64,000 bases of DNA from Calditrichia bacterium (GTDB lineage Bacteria > Calditrichota > Calditrichia > RBG-13-44-9 > J075): contig JANQQU010000043.1 of the NCBI GenBank assembly GCA_028284905.1, positions 248,001 through 312,000 of the forward strand. The letters run 5' to 3'. Shown here piece by piece: positions 25,370 through 35,123 of the stretch (within the stretch, counting starts at the first letter, position 1; every line of letters begins with the position of its first letter). The notes below the pieces were generated by a model. That model had not been told where the DNA came from. It ran no database searches and was given only the letters and a program-made list of their open reading frames with translations. The position numbers and the translations under genes were made by a program.

Positions 25370-25400
25370 GGCGCCGCCTTTAATACTACAAGGCGCCGCC
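25370..25400 (-). terminator. GC-rich hairpin, probable terminator of the secreted protein gene
   Basis: GGCGCCGCCTT (25370-25380) pairs with AAGGCGCCGCC (25390-25400) over 11 bp with one mismatch. It lies 37 bp downstream of the leftward stop codon. Read on the minus strand it is followed by CTTTTGTATT, a weak T-run. Confidence 0.5.
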
Positions 25401-25437
25401 CTCTGCTTTTACGGGAGTCTGCAACCGATACTGGTGA

Positions 25438-27069
25438 TTACTTAATGAGCATCATCTTCTTGGTCTGAACAGTGTTGCCAGCCTGGAAGTGATATAAATA
25501 AACACCACTCGGTAAATTCTCGGCATTCCACTTAACAGTGTATGCGCCTGCCGGACGATATCCGTTAACCAGCGTAGCAACTTTTTGTCCCTGGATGTTG
25601 TAGACGGTAATTTCTACCAGGGCATTGCTGCGCACAGAATAGTCGATGCTAGTGGAAGGGTTGAACGGATTCGGATAGTTTTGGCTAATTTCATAGTCAG
25701 TCGGAATACTGGTATTGATCGGGGTTTCATCGATACCGGTAACAACCTCGGAGAGGAATGTCCAGCCTCGGGTCCAGTTGTTGGTTCCGAAAGCGCCCAG
25801 GTGATTAACATTCTTGAACCAATTGCTCGGGGCAGCAGCCTTCGGACGAGTAAATACCGGGCTGGTGGACTCGGGGAGCGGGCTCATCAGATTGTCATGG
25901 CCACGGTCTACGCTATTGTACTGCGGATCTTCAATCCAGTTGTTGTTGGCTGCATCAGCAAAGTAGGGGCGTGCCCAGTCTTTCGTGATCATACTGTCCA
26001 GGTTGTCTCCTGCGCCAAAGCCATACCAGATATTGTTGTTGAAGACAATGTCGCCATTTTCAAAACGTGCACGGCTATCGGTGAGAGAGTCGCCGGAAAC
26101 ATCTTCAATATCTACAGCTTTTTCAAAGAAATCGGTGAATACACTGTTGTAATACTTCGCACCAGCGTTGTCACGAATTTTGAAAACAACATCGTTCTCT
26201 GCGTTGAAGCTGGTTGCACCGGAACCAATGTAGGTAGCATTGTGAACTACCGGGATAGCGAAGGGCATGCCACCTTCCGGATCAGTACCACCATCATGCT
26301 CACCGGCACGGTTGCCAATGTCGTCCGCCATAAGGCTGAACCAGAACTGACCATAGCCGCGGAAACCTTCGTCATAATCGAAAGCATCGTCACCGCAGAA
26401 TGCAGCTACTAAGTAACGCGTATTTACAGTGCCGCCAAACCACTCGAAGCCATCATCTTTATTGTTGAATACTTCAATATATTCGATAACGGTGCGGTTA
26501 CCGACAGCACCCATGGTTAAACCGTTGATTTCATTGTTCTGTCCAATATTGGAACCACCGTAACGGATAGAAACATAGCGTACAACACCGGAGCTGTCTG
26601 CATTGTCTGTGCCGCCATAAGCGCCGCGCGGTTCGGTTGTCGGGAGACCTTCAATCTGGCCAACGCCGGTGGTTGTGTTGATTTCAGCTCTACCAAGTAT
26701 AATCAACCCGCCCCATTGACCACGGGTATTGGCTGCGATATCAAACGGATCGTTTGTATCATCTGCTTCCATGGTAAAAATAATCGGATTGTCTGCTGTC
26801 CCTAAAGCTTGAATGATACCGCCGCGAGCAACGATTAATGCAGTTGCATCTGCGCCTTCACCGGGCTTGCCTTTAATAACAGTACCTGGCTCGATATTTA
26901 ATACTGCTCCTTCGTCAACAAAAACAAACCCGTCCATAACATAGATGTTGTCTGCTGTCCAATTTACGGTTTGACCCGGTTGAATGTCAGCGTCAGTGAC
27001 GGGTACGATTGTCTGGGAAAAAGCCGCGTATGAAAATAATAAAAAGATTAGTGTCGAAATACGCAACAT
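25438..27069 (-). CDS. secreted beta-helix protein with type IX-style C-terminal sorting domain
   Basis: 543 aa. A signal peptide (LRISTLIFLLFSYAAFSQ) is followed by a repetitive beta-rich body (GAVLNIEPGTVIKGKPG, GRAEINTTTGVGQIEGLP, VVRYVSIRYGGSNIG), the pattern of a right-handed parallel beta-helix. The last 80 residues are the sorting domain of FCB-group bacteria: NYPNPFNPSTSIDYSV, VTVYNIQGQKVATL-like strands, LPSGVYLYHFQAG and the final KKMMLIK. Relatives often sit beside TonB receptors and phosphate-responsive regulators, as here: the receptor gene lies 192 bp upstream on the same strand. The function is unknown; surface binding of a phosphorus compound is a guess from context. Confidence 0.85.
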   Translation of the reverse strand: MLRISTLIFLLFSYAAFSQTIVPVTDADIQPGQTVNWTADNIYVMDGFVFVDEGAVLNIEPGTVIKGKPGEGADATALIVARGGIIQALGTADNPIIFTMEADDTNDPFDIAANTRGQWGGLIILGRAEINTTTGVGQIEGLPTTEPRGAYGGTDNADSSGVVRYVSIRYGGSNIGQNNEINGLTMGAVGNRTVIEYIEVFNNKDDGFEWFGGTVNTRYLVAAFCGDDAFDYDEGFRGYGQFWFSLMADDIGNRAGEHDGGTDPEGGMPFAIPVVHNATYIGSGATSFNAENDVVFKIRDNAGAKYYNSVFTDFFEKAVDIEDVSGDSLTDSRARFENGDIVFNNNIWYGFGAGDNLDSMITKDWARPYFADAANNNWIEDPQYNSVDRGHDNLMSPLPESTSPVFTRPKAAAPSNWFKNVNHLGAFGTNNWTRGWTFLSEVVTGIDETPINTSIPTDYEISQNYPNPFNPSTSIDYSVRSNALVEITVYNIQGQKVATLVNGYRPAGAYTVKWNAENLPSGVYLYHFQAGNTVQTKKMMLIK

Positions 27070-27102
27070 AGTGCCTCCTGATAATAAATGATTATGGTAT
27101 TA

Positions 27103-27184
27103 GTTAAGAATCAATAGTTATTTGATGCAGTTTATGTTTGGCTAACAAATCTGTTAAGAATGTTTGATGTTCATGTTTAAGAAT
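27103..27184. promoter_or_regulatory. Repeated TGTTAAGAAT-type motifs upstream of the beta-helix gene
   Basis: GTTAAGAAT occurs at 27103-27111 and 27153-27161, and GTTTAAGAAT at 27175-27184. The TGTT cores at 27152 and 27174 are exactly 22 bp apart, two turns of the helix. A related TGTTAAGAAA lies in the promoter region of the upstream receptor gene (about 30315-30325). Confidence 0.35.
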
Positions 27185-27261
27185 GATTTCGGTGCCAGCG
27201 GGGCAGTGCTATGCACCGCAATCAAAAAGGTATAGTTGTTAGTGATGCTTAATGTTTGATT

Positions 27262-30177
27262 TTATTGAACTTCGTAACTAACTCCCAGTGAGAAAGTACG
27301 TCCGGTATTATATTCCGAGAAGATATACTCAGCTCCTTTAAATTCATGTGTTTTGCGGATAGAGGAATCGAGAATATTTCTTGCCGAAAATTTTGCCTTT
27401 AGGCCGTTAAGCAGCTTCTGGGAAAGGGTTAGACTCAATGCCGGGCGCGGTTGTTCGAACACATTGGGAGTGCCACCCAGGGAGACTTCCGAAAGGCGTT
27501 CGCCAAAAATATTATAGAATACGCCGAAAGTAGTGCCGGTATTATAGTTGTCATAAGCCAGCTCCAGATTCAAGATATAAGGAGACTGTCCCTGGAGTTC
27601 CCTCTTGTCAGATGCATCCGGATCGAAAAAGCGAATTCTTTCTAATTCCACTTCAGGAATAACGACTTCCGAGCTCACCAGAGAAAGGTTGCCACCTAGC
27701 TGGAAGTTTGCGAGGGAGTTGTGGAGGAAATCCAGCCTCTTACGCATTTCAATTTCCAGACCCTGTACTTGTGCTTCATCTACATTTTGAAACTGAATTT
27801 CACCGTTCTCATGGAGAAGCACTCTCTCAATCGGATTTCTGAATTTTTTGTAAAAACCGCTGATAGCGATAATCTCACCCGGGCGGGTAAACCATTCCCA
27901 GCGAAGGTCATAATTGTCGATTAGTGTGCGTTGCAATTCGCCGTTACCAATAAAGAGGAAACCACCAACGAAATCGAAAGATACATAACCCGGAGCCTTC
28001 TCACGGAAGAGCGGACGAGCAAGCGTTTTTCCAAAAGCTGCGCGGGCATTCATATTCGGCATCAACTGATAAACCAGATTAACAGAAGGCAGCCAGTCAT
28101 CAACATTTAATTTGCCGGGATCCAGTGTACTGTCCTGGCTGACAACATTCATGCGGGTTGCTTCGAAACGAGCGCCACCGATCACTTTTAATTGACTGCT
28201 CAGCGGTAATTCCACCATCGCAAATCCGGCGGAAACCTTTTCATCACCTTCATAGTTGCCACGATCTTCAGATGAATCGGAAATATAGTTACCGAAAGTA
28301 TAACGGCCGTTTGTTGTATCAATGATTCCGGTATTCTCTGCGGAAAAGTAGGATGCAGGGTCGCCGGTGTAAGAATCAGGATCCAGGTTACGATAGGTGA
28401 ATCGACGTTCACTTTGTGCGCGCTCTTTATAACTATACGCACCACCGAAGATGAACTTGCTGCTTAAATCGCCCCACTGCTTGAAAGGAACAGTAAATTT
28501 ACTGCTAAAGGAGCGAGTGTCTTCTTCCAGATCGCGGAAGTAGCGTGTCGGCTCTGGATAAACACTGGCGCGAATGCTGTATAAGAGCGTATCCAGACCG
28601 TTTCTGGTGAAACGGCGGAAGTCATTAGTGAAATAACGCAGGTCGGGCTCTTCCTGAGATGAACCGGCCAGGTTACCCATCCACTCGATGTTCATGCCAC
28701 CAAGGCCTTCCAGAAAATGCTCACCTTTTAATTGATAAGACTGAACATTACGCTCTTTATATCCAAGCGCCCGGGTTTCGAAAGTATCCACACCGGATAA
28801 ATCGCGAGGTAACATTCCTTTAAGAAAGCGGGCGCTGGATTCGCCATTTTGTGAATACATAACATTGAAGGCCACCTGATGGTTCTGATGCGGTTTGTAG
28901 GATAATGTTCCCAATCCACCCCAGTTAGCTTCTTCAACGCCTCTGGCATCTCCCAGGAGGTAGTTATTATTCAGAGAATCAGTAAGGTCTGTTTGGCCAG
29001 TTAACTGCCAGCCACCGACGGTGCCTTCGTCATAATAGGAAAACTTGCGTCCGTAATTAACACTGGCAAGATATCCGAGCTGTTTTCCGAAGAGAGTGGT
29101 ATTGTTACCAATCGAGAAGCTGTAGCTTTGATTAACCGGGCCGCTGCGGCTGCTCGGTGCCATGACCGGACTGAAAGCCGTAGAGAATTGATCCAGTTGA
29201 CTGGCTAAAGCTGCATCATTTCTGGCAGCACCGACAGAGGGAATCTCGATATTCGGGTCTGCGAGAACGTCCGGAATTTCACGGCTGCCATCATCCATAC
29301 CCAGCCAATCCCGGTCGCCACCCTGGTAGGTGAGCATATCATCATTGAAAGTTGATTGAGAATTCATGGAAGAAGAGGTGGAGAATTTCAAAGTGAAACC
29401 ATCCGGGAAAGATTTTGTGCCGATATTCACAATCCCGCCCGAAAAATTGCCCGGTTGGTCCGGTGTAAAAGTCTTTTGTGTGACGATGTTATCCAGCAGA
29501 TTGGAGGGGAACATGTCCATTTGAACCGCTTTTTTATCCGGATCCGCACTGGGCAGCTCCGCACCATTTAATTGAGTATTGCTATATCTCTCGCCAAGGC
29601 CACGCACATAAACATATTTGCCGCCGACAACCGATGCGCCGGTAACACGGGTCATTGCCTCTGCAGCATCACCGCTGCCACTGCGGGAAATTTCTTCCGC
29701 GCTGATCGCGTCGCTCACTGCAGCCGCTTTCTGGCGTTTCTTTAACAGTGAAGCGTCGGTGTTTTCCAGCAACTTTGCTTCAACAACAACGACATCACCC
29801 TTGATCGTTTCCGGAGCAAGGGCCAGTTCCAGTTTCGTAGATTCATTTATTTTAACTTCTACATCGGTTATACGCGTATTTGTATATCCGATATAATCTA
29901 AAACGAGAATATATGTGCCAACCGGTACAGATGTGATTGAGAAGATGCCATGAATATCCGTTGAGGCACCCATGGAGCTACCTTCTATAATAATATTAGC
30001 ACCAATTAACGGATCACCGTTTTCCGAATCAACCAGTTGACCGGTTATACTGCCAATACCTGCTTGTGCTTGAAGAAATGCGGTGGGTAAAACCAATAAC
30101 ATAAAAGCGAGTATCATTCCGATACATCGTACAATATCCTTGCGGATACTATCTCGTTTTGTAGTGAAAGTTTGCAT
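27262..30177 (-). CDS. TonB-dependent outer-membrane receptor
   Basis: 971 aa from the preferred ATG at 30177 (GGGAG just before); an upstream in-frame start at 30201 lacks a site. After the signal peptide (ILAFMLLVLPTAFLQAQ) comes a carboxypeptidase-regulatory-like domain (GSITGQLVDSENGDPLIGAN), then the plug (SDAISAEEISRSGSGDAAEA, VYVRGLGERYSNTQLNGAEL), then a 22-strand barrel ending GRTFSLGVSYEVQ, a proper beta-signal. Gene order and the adjacent PhoR/PhoB-like pair suggest uptake of phosphate or a phosphorylated compound, but the sequence itself does not reveal the ligand. Confidence 0.9.
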   Translation of the reverse strand: MQTFTTKRDSIRKDIVRCIGMILAFMLLVLPTAFLQAQAGIGSITGQLVDSENGDPLIGANIIIEGSSMGASTDIHGIFSITSVPVGTYILVLDYIGYTNTRITDVEVKINESTKLELALAPETIKGDVVVVEAKLLENTDASLLKKRQKAAAVSDAISAEEISRSGSGDAAEAMTRVTGASVVGGKYVYVRGLGERYSNTQLNGAELPSADPDKKAVQMDMFPSNLLDNIVTQKTFTPDQPGNFSGGIVNIGTKSFPDGFTLKFSTSSSMNSQSTFNDDMLTYQGGDRDWLGMDDGSREIPDVLADPNIEIPSVGAARNDAALASQLDQFSTAFSPVMAPSSRSGPVNQSYSFSIGNNTTLFGKQLGYLASVNYGRKFSYYDEGTVGGWQLTGQTDLTDSLNNNYLLGDARGVEEANWGGLGTLSYKPHQNHQVAFNVMYSQNGESSARFLKGMLPRDLSGVDTFETRALGYKERNVQSYQLKGEHFLEGLGGMNIEWMGNLAGSSQEEPDLRYFTNDFRRFTRNGLDTLLYSIRASVYPEPTRYFRDLEEDTRSFSSKFTVPFKQWGDLSSKFIFGGAYSYKERAQSERRFTYRNLDPDSYTGDPASYFSAENTGIIDTTNGRYTFGNYISDSSEDRGNYEGDEKVSAGFAMVELPLSSQLKVIGGARFEATRMNVVSQDSTLDPGKLNVDDWLPSVNLVYQLMPNMNARAAFGKTLARPLFREKAPGYVSFDFVGGFLFIGNGELQRTLIDNYDLRWEWFTRPGEIIAISGFYKKFRNPIERVLLHENGEIQFQNVDEAQVQGLEIEMRKRLDFLHNSLANFQLGGNLSLVSSEVVIPEVELERIRFFDPDASDKRELQGQSPYILNLELAYDNYNTGTTFGVFYNIFGERLSEVSLGGTPNVFEQPRPALSLTLSQKLLNGLKAKFSARNILDSSIRKTHEFKGAEYIFSEYNTGRTFSLGVSYEVQ

Positions 30178-30250
30178 ACTTATCTCCCGTAAAAAATACA
30201 AATAGAACTAATGTTTCATCAATTAACACGAGAGAAAGTAATATGAATCA

Positions 30251-30268
30251 TGTTGCGTTTTTGTTAAA
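30251..30268 (-). promoter_or_regulatory. Possible Pho-box-like repeat upstream of the TonB receptor
   Basis: TGTTGCG-TTTT-TGTTAAA on the plus strand repeats the 7-4-7 layout seen in front of the PhoB-like gene (TGTTACA-ATTG-TGTTACA). It is about 75-90 bp upstream of the receptor start. The match is partial. Confidence 0.3.
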
Positions 30269-30419
30269 GGCATGTGTGTGACGGAATAAATTCATGCGAA
30301 GGAGAAATGAATCTCTGTTAAGAAAATATTTACGAAATATAAAGACAGATGTGGCATTTAAGGTAAGTCTACAAACCTGGAGAGGGGATTAGTGGTTGAA
30401 AATTTTGAAGTTCTGAATG

Positions 30420-32216
30420 CTAGGAAATCGTGGCGCTGGCGGAGAGCGGAAACTTTACGGAAAAAATACTGCCGGTATCAACTTTACTTTGCATCCAGAT
30501 CTCTGCATTTTGAAGTTCGGCAAGGTGCTTAACAATGGAAAGTCCCAGGCCGGTGCCGCCAATCTGTCGCGAACGCGCTTTGTCCACCCGATAGAAGCGT
30601 TCAAAGATGCGCCCCTGTTCGTTTTCCGGTATCCCGATGCCGGTATCCTGAACCGAAAATATACAATAAGCGCCATTTATTTGGGTATGCACTAATATTT
30701 TTCCGCCCTGGGTAGAATATTTTACCGCATTGTCCACAAGGTTTGCGATGATCGAGCGAAACATCTCCGGCTCTCCGAGAATCTGGTAGCGTCCGGACTG
30801 CAGTTTTACCGTTAATTCCAGATCTTTTGCCTGGGCAAGTTCCATATACTGACTGACAACGTCATTTACTATGGCATCTGGCTGGAAGCCTCGCAGTTCA
30901 ATATTTTGTAATCTTTCGATCCTGGCCAGTTGAAGCAGGTCCGAGACAAGATTCTCCAGCTGATGGGACTGCTTGATTATTTTCTGAATATATTTCCGGC
31001 TCATTTCCGGTTCTTCAAGGCCCCAGTCAAGAAGCGTCTCAGAATAGCCCCGAACTGCCGCTAGTGGCGTTTTAAATTCGTGAGAAACATTGGCCACAAA
31101 ATCGCGGCGAATTTTTTCCAGTTTTTTGTAATGGGAAATATCCCGGAGTACTAATACCACGCCTTTTCGCTGAATGTCCTGTAGATTAAATGGAATCATC
31201 GATATTTCCAGGATCTTATCACGGGACAATTCAATCTCATCACTAATCAAAAACGGTTTTTTGAAGAAATTATCCAGCAGCGAAGTAAGATGTTTGTTCT
31301 CAATGATCTGATGATAGTCTTTTTCCAAAATAGTTTCTTCATGGCAATCCAGTAATTTTAATGCCTGGTTGTTGAAGAAAATGATCCGCTGATTCGCCTG
31401 AATAGCAATAATACCTTCATTGATCGAAGATAATACCGTATTCAAGTCCTGCCGTTCCTGGGCCAGCCTGCGCAGATAACCGGATATCTTAATCGCCATT
31501 TCATTCAAGCTGCTGCCAAGTTCTTTCAGCTCATCATTGGTGCGAAGTTTTATACGCACATCTAAATCGCCATCCGCTATTTGCCGGGCCTTTAAGCCCA
31601 GGTCTTTAATGTTCTCGGTAATATTGCGGGAAAGGGGCATTATTAATAATGCACTCAGCACAAAAATAAGGATGCCGGCAACAATAAAATATCTTCGTGC
31701 TGTTGTAAGCATTTCATTGGTGGAATTTGAGAAAACAGCCAGTCGCAAAAAACCGATATGAACATCTTCCTGGTAAACAGCCCTGCTGACATAGAGTAAC
31801 TTCTCCTTAATGGTTTGACTGGTGCGGAGATCGAAACCGTAGCTGGAATGAAGGGAAGTTTGAATTTCCGGGCGATTGATGTGGTTTTCCACCATGGGAA
31901 GGCCATTGATCGGAATTTCTGAATCAGCCAGCACTTTCCCATCCTGATCGATAATTGTTACCCGACAGGCTGTTTTTGTCGCAATATTGTCGACAAAACC
32001 TTTTAAGTAAAGGGATTCATCAGCGACTATTTTTTCATTGTCAATAGATTGTGCCGCAAGATCCAGGTAGGTTGCAGTGATGTTTTTTACGCGTTGATAC
32101 AGGAAAGATTCAAATTGAAAATAAAGGGCTGTTCCTACAACGCCCAGTCCCAGAAAAAGCGAACTGAGCAGGATGAGAAAAAGTTTGTAACGCAGATTTA
32201 AACTTGGTAAACGCAT
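30420..32216 (-). CDS. phoR: PhoR-like membrane sensor histidine kinase
   Basis: 598 aa. Membrane helices at about 11-33 and 175-195 enclose a periplasmic sensor domain. A HAMP domain (196-245) and a PAS domain (255-360) follow, then HisKA with His379 in VSHEFKTPL, then the ATPase domain with NLVDNAVKYS, DTGIGIPE and GGTGLGLSIV. HAMP-PAS-HisKA is the PhoR/WalK architecture. The ATG overlaps the stop of the response regulator gene by one base, so they are coupled. The Pho assignment rests on architecture, the partner and neighbouring phosphatase and phosphodiesterase genes; WalK-like envelope sensing is the alternative. Confidence 0.85.
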   Translation of the reverse strand: MRLPSLNLRYKLFLILLSSLFLGLGVVGTALYFQFESFLYQRVKNITATYLDLAAQSIDNEKIVADESLYLKGFVDNIATKTACRVTIIDQDGKVLADSEIPINGLPMVENHINRPEIQTSLHSSYGFDLRTSQTIKEKLLYVSRAVYQEDVHIGFLRLAVFSNSTNEMLTTARRYFIVAGILIFVLSALLIMPLSRNITENIKDLGLKARQIADGDLDVRIKLRTNDELKELGSSLNEMAIKISGYLRRLAQERQDLNTVLSSINEGIIAIQANQRIIFFNNQALKLLDCHEETILEKDYHQIIENKHLTSLLDNFFKKPFLISDEIELSRDKILEISMIPFNLQDIQRKGVVLVLRDISHYKKLEKIRRDFVANVSHEFKTPLAAVRGYSETLLDWGLEEPEMSRKYIQKIIKQSHQLENLVSDLLQLARIERLQNIELRGFQPDAIVNDVVSQYMELAQAKDLELTVKLQSGRYQILGEPEMFRSIIANLVDNAVKYSTQGGKILVHTQINGAYCIFSVQDTGIGIPENEQGRIFERFYRVDKARSRQIGGTGLGLSIVKHLAELQNAEIWMQSKVDTGSIFSVKFPLSASATIS

Positions 32217-32899
32217 TATTTTTTATTCCAGCGGTATCCTACCCCTTTGACCGTTAGAATAAATTGATTCTCTTTATCGATTTTTTCCCGCAGTCGGGTA
32301 ATGTGAACATCAACGGTCCGGGGATCGCCATAATAATCTTCTCCCCAGATAGAATCAAGTAAATTTTGCCGGGAAACAGCCTTTCCTTCGGCTTCAATCA
32401 AGTGCTTCAGTAATTTGAACTGGATGGGGGTAAGGTCGACGGCCTCATTATGTACGAAAACTTCGTGTGTTGAGAAGTTCGCCCGGAGATGTTCCTGGCG
32501 GAATTCATTGAATGCCGTTTTTTTACTGCGCTTCAAATGTACCTTTACCCGTGCCATTAATTCCCGGGGGCTGAAAGGCTTCGTAACAAAATCATCGGCA
32601 CCAACCTCGAAACCGATAATTTTATCAATCTCTTCGCTGCGGGCCGTCAGCATAATTACCGGTATCTCATTGGTCATGTCATTGGCACGGACATACTTAC
32701 AAAGTTCAATGCCGCTCATGGAGGGGAGATTTAAATCCAGTAAGATGAGATCCGGCGGCGTTTTCACAATTGTGTCGTACGCCTTTACACCGTCGGTGAA
32801 AGTTCTAATTCTGTAACCTTCCCGCCAGAGATTGTCCTCAAGAATTTCGGTAATGTCAGGATCATCCTCGACAATAAATATTGTAAAATTCTGATTCAT
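32216..32899 (-). CDS. phoB: PhoB-like OmpR-family response regulator
   Basis: 227 aa from ATG 32899 (AGAGGA six bases before); a longer frame to 32938 is unsupported. The receiver has acidic residues EDD at 11-13, phospho-acceptor Asp55 in LLLDLNLPS and Lys in VTKPFSPREL. The C-terminal winged helix (about 130-227) ends DPRTVDVHITRLREKI and GVGYRW, the standard OmpR/PhoB effector. It is cotranscribed with the PhoR-like kinase. A 7-4-7 direct repeat lies 54-71 bp upstream of the start, consistent with autoregulation. Confidence 0.88.
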   Translation of the reverse strand: MNQNFTIFIVEDDPDITEILEDNLWREGYRIRTFTDGVKAYDTIVKTPPDLILLDLNLPSMSGIELCKYVRANDMTNEIPVIMLTARSEEIDKIIGFEVGADDFVTKPFSPRELMARVKVHLKRSKKTAFNEFRQEHLRANFSTHEVFVHNEAVDLTPIQFKLLKHLIEAEGKAVSRQNLLDSIWGEDYYGDPRTVDVHITRLREKIDKENQFILTVKGVGYRWNKK

Positions 32900-32952
32900 T
32901 CTAAATCCTCTTTTGTTGCTTTCCGTTTCGAAGAACAAAAGTAATAGCAGGA

Positions 32953-32970
32953 TGTTACAATTGTGTTACA
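32953..32970 (-). promoter_or_regulatory. Direct repeat of Pho-box type
   Basis: Two exact copies of TGTTACA (32953-32959 and 32964-32970) repeat with an 11-bp period; on the transcribed strand this reads TGTAACA-CAAT-TGTAACA. PhoB boxes consist of 7-bp direct repeats separated by 4 bp. It lies 54 bp before the PhoB-like start codon. Confidence 0.5.
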
Positions 32971-32985
32971 AAATAATGAACCTTC

Positions 32986-33828
32986 TTATAGAAAACTACC
33001 GAAAATCTGTTTATAATGGCGCTTCTTCTGCTGGTATTTAAGTATACTTTCTTTCTGATCACGCTTAATCGCACCTGTTAGAAATATCTCTATTTTGTTC
33101 AATAGCATCTTTACTGCTGCCTGAAGTTGTGACTCGCTTAGCTTGTCGCTGTTAATGCTTTTTTCCAGCGCACGGATTCGAAAGCGATCCATTCCCCAGT
33201 GTTTTGCCGAAAGTTGATCCGTATGTCCCCCGTATTTATAGATGAGTGGCATTTCGATAAATAATACCGGATAATGAGCGCAAATGCGCAACCAAAGGTC
33301 ATAGTCTTCACAAGCAGGTAGAGATTCATCAAAATTTCCAATATCTCTAAAAATATCCTGATGAATCATAACGGCGGAAGGGGAAATTACACAAAGCGGT
33401 AGACAATGTTCATAGATATTGCCACCATACTTCTGGTGTTTATTACGCGGGTTGACCCGTTTCCCCCGGCGAATCCAAATTTCTTCTGTGTGGCAAATTT
33501 TATATTCGGGGGATTCTTGCAAGCTGGCAACCTGCCGGGCCAGTTTTTCCGGTAGCCAGGCATCGTCGGAATCCAGAAATGCTATCCAATCACCGCTGGC
33601 GATTTCCAGTCCGCGATTTCTGGCACTACTAACGCCTTGATTTTCCTGGAGTTGATAAGTGACCGACGGATATTGCTTCCGAACAATGTTTGCGGTATCA
33701 TCTGTAGAACCATCATCTATGACGATGATTTCCAGTGGGGGATAGGTTTGGGCTAAAACTGAATCCAGGGCACGTATTAGTTGTGTGCCCCTGTTGAAGG
33801 TCGGTATGATTACGGAGATCCGAAACAT
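32986..33828 (-). CDS. family 2 glycosyltransferase
   Basis: 280 aa with a GT-A fold beginning SVIIPTFNRGTQLIRALDSV. The nucleotide-sugar site is VIDDGSTDDT (near 35-44) and the metal-binding DXD is FLDSDDAWLPEK (near 90). The acceptor-side ED motif lies in ACEDYDLWLRI. No membrane helix is visible, so it acts at the cytoplasmic face. It lies between the phoB-like gene and the phosphodiesterase gene on the same strand. Sugar and acceptor cannot be predicted. Confidence 0.9.
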   Translation of the reverse strand: MFRISVIIPTFNRGTQLIRALDSVLAQTYPPLEIIVIDDGSTDDTANIVRKQYPSVTYQLQENQGVSSARNRGLEIASGDWIAFLDSDDAWLPEKLARQVASLQESPEYKICHTEEIWIRRGKRVNPRNKHQKYGGNIYEHCLPLCVISPSAVMIHQDIFRDIGNFDESLPACEDYDLWLRICAHYPVLFIEMPLIYKYGGHTDQLSAKHWGMDRFRIRALEKSINSDKLSESQLQAAVKMLLNKIEIFLTGAIKRDQKESILKYQQKKRHYKQIFGSFL

Positions 33829-33851
33829 ATTAAGATCGTAACTGCATTGAA

Positions 33852-35066
33852 TTATTTCAGGACCGCTGAGATTCGCTCAAGCCGACCATCAATATTCTGG
33901 CGGGGATAAATGCCGAGTATTTTACACATTAACGGATAAACGTCTATCGCCCGGACAGTGCCGGTACGGTATCCTTTTTTAAATGCCGGTCCAATCGCAT
34001 AAAATAACCCATGCATTTCGAGATTATGACTGTCATACCCATGAGCCCCGCCAGGACCCGGGAAACGCATTAGTCGCCTTTCTGCCCGATTATCAACGAC
34101 ACTCCAGCCTAATTCTGCCTCAACAACTATCGGCAAGATATAAGGGTGTTTTGAAAAATGATAATAAGCTGGTAGATCTTCTTTATAACTGACCTTGTAA
34201 TGACGCTCATTCTTCTTCAGCACATTATAAATATCCGCGGCCTCTCCGGGGTGTGGCTTAATCATGAGCAAAGTGCCGGCGGTGGTGTATTCACATTTAA
34301 ATCCGGACAAAATGGTTTCAATATTTACAACTCGATCGGTATGCACGTCGGTCATACCATGATCAGAGACAATAATAATATTGGTCTTTTCGAATTGGTT
34401 GATCTCTTTTAATCCTTTAATTAGCATACCGATCAGGCTATCGACCAGGGCAATTGCCGTGTCTACTTCGGCTGAGTTGGGACCGTAGCGATGGCCCTTG
34501 CTGTCCGTTTCGTGAAAGTAAAGAGTGATGAAGCGAGGCCGTTTCTCCTCCGGCAGTTTTAGCCAATTGATCACCCCTTCTACTCTTTTCTCATAGGGGC
34601 GATTATGGTCATATAATTCCCGATAGGTTGGTCGGCGATGGGCATCCGGTAATTCGGATCCTGGCCAGAAATAGCTGGCAGCAATAACGTTTTGTCTTTC
34701 TGCAGTTTCCCAAATAGCCTCTCCCTGGTACCACTTACTGCTGCGAACGGATACTGAATCTCCCAGGCGATATACCTCTCTGGTGTGCGGGTTGCGAAAA
34801 TAGTTCAGGAGAATACCATGGTTTTCCGGATACATACCGGTAACCAAAGACAAGTGATTTGGGAATGTTTTGCTCGGGAATACCGGCTCAAGTGACGCGG
34901 CGGTCGCTCCTTCATCTTCGATCATTGAAAGGGTAGGGGAAATGCCACGATCTGGATAATCCCAGCGAAAACCATCCAGAGATATAAGAATGACATTTTG
35001 TTTTTCATCGGCATAACCGGTTATACCAATTAAACTAAGGAGAAGAATAAGAAGCGTTCTTTTCAT
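33852..35066 (-). CDS. secreted NPP-type phosphodiesterase/nucleotide pyrophosphatase
   Basis: 404 aa with a signal peptide (LLILLLSLIGITGYA). The alkaline-phosphatase superfamily metal ligands are visible: Asp in LISLDGFRWDY, the nucleophile Thr in FPSKTFPNHLSLVTG, Asp and His in FHETDSKGHRYGP, and DH in IIVSDHGMTD, with a final His in GGAHGYDSHNLEMHG. This is the ectonucleotide pyrophosphatase/phosphodiesterase pattern. The enzyme would release nucleotide or phosphomonoester from phosphodiesters in the periplasm, which suits the adjoining PhoBR-like and TonB genes. Confidence 0.9.
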   Translation of the reverse strand: MKRTLLILLLSLIGITGYADEKQNVILISLDGFRWDYPDRGISPTLSMIEDEGATAASLEPVFPSKTFPNHLSLVTGMYPENHGILLNYFRNPHTREVYRLGDSVSVRSSKWYQGEAIWETAERQNVIAASYFWPGSELPDAHRRPTYRELYDHNRPYEKRVEGVINWLKLPEEKRPRFITLYFHETDSKGHRYGPNSAEVDTAIALVDSLIGMLIKGLKEINQFEKTNIIIVSDHGMTDVHTDRVVNIETILSGFKCEYTTAGTLLMIKPHPGEAADIYNVLKKNERHYKVSYKEDLPAYYHFSKHPYILPIVVEAELGWSVVDNRAERRLMRFPGPGGAHGYDSHNLEMHGLFYAIGPAFKKGYRTGTVRAIDVYPLMCKILGIYPRQNIDGRLERISAVLK

Positions 35067-35123
35067 GATTTGTCCATTTTTAATGAGATTTGAAAGAAAC
35101 GATTTTTTCGCCGGGATGTCAAT

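Noticed and set aside
25585-26412. 275-codon frame antisense to the beta-helix protein
   Set aside because: Antisense shadow of a well-supported gene, no ribosome-binding site and no domain resemblance.
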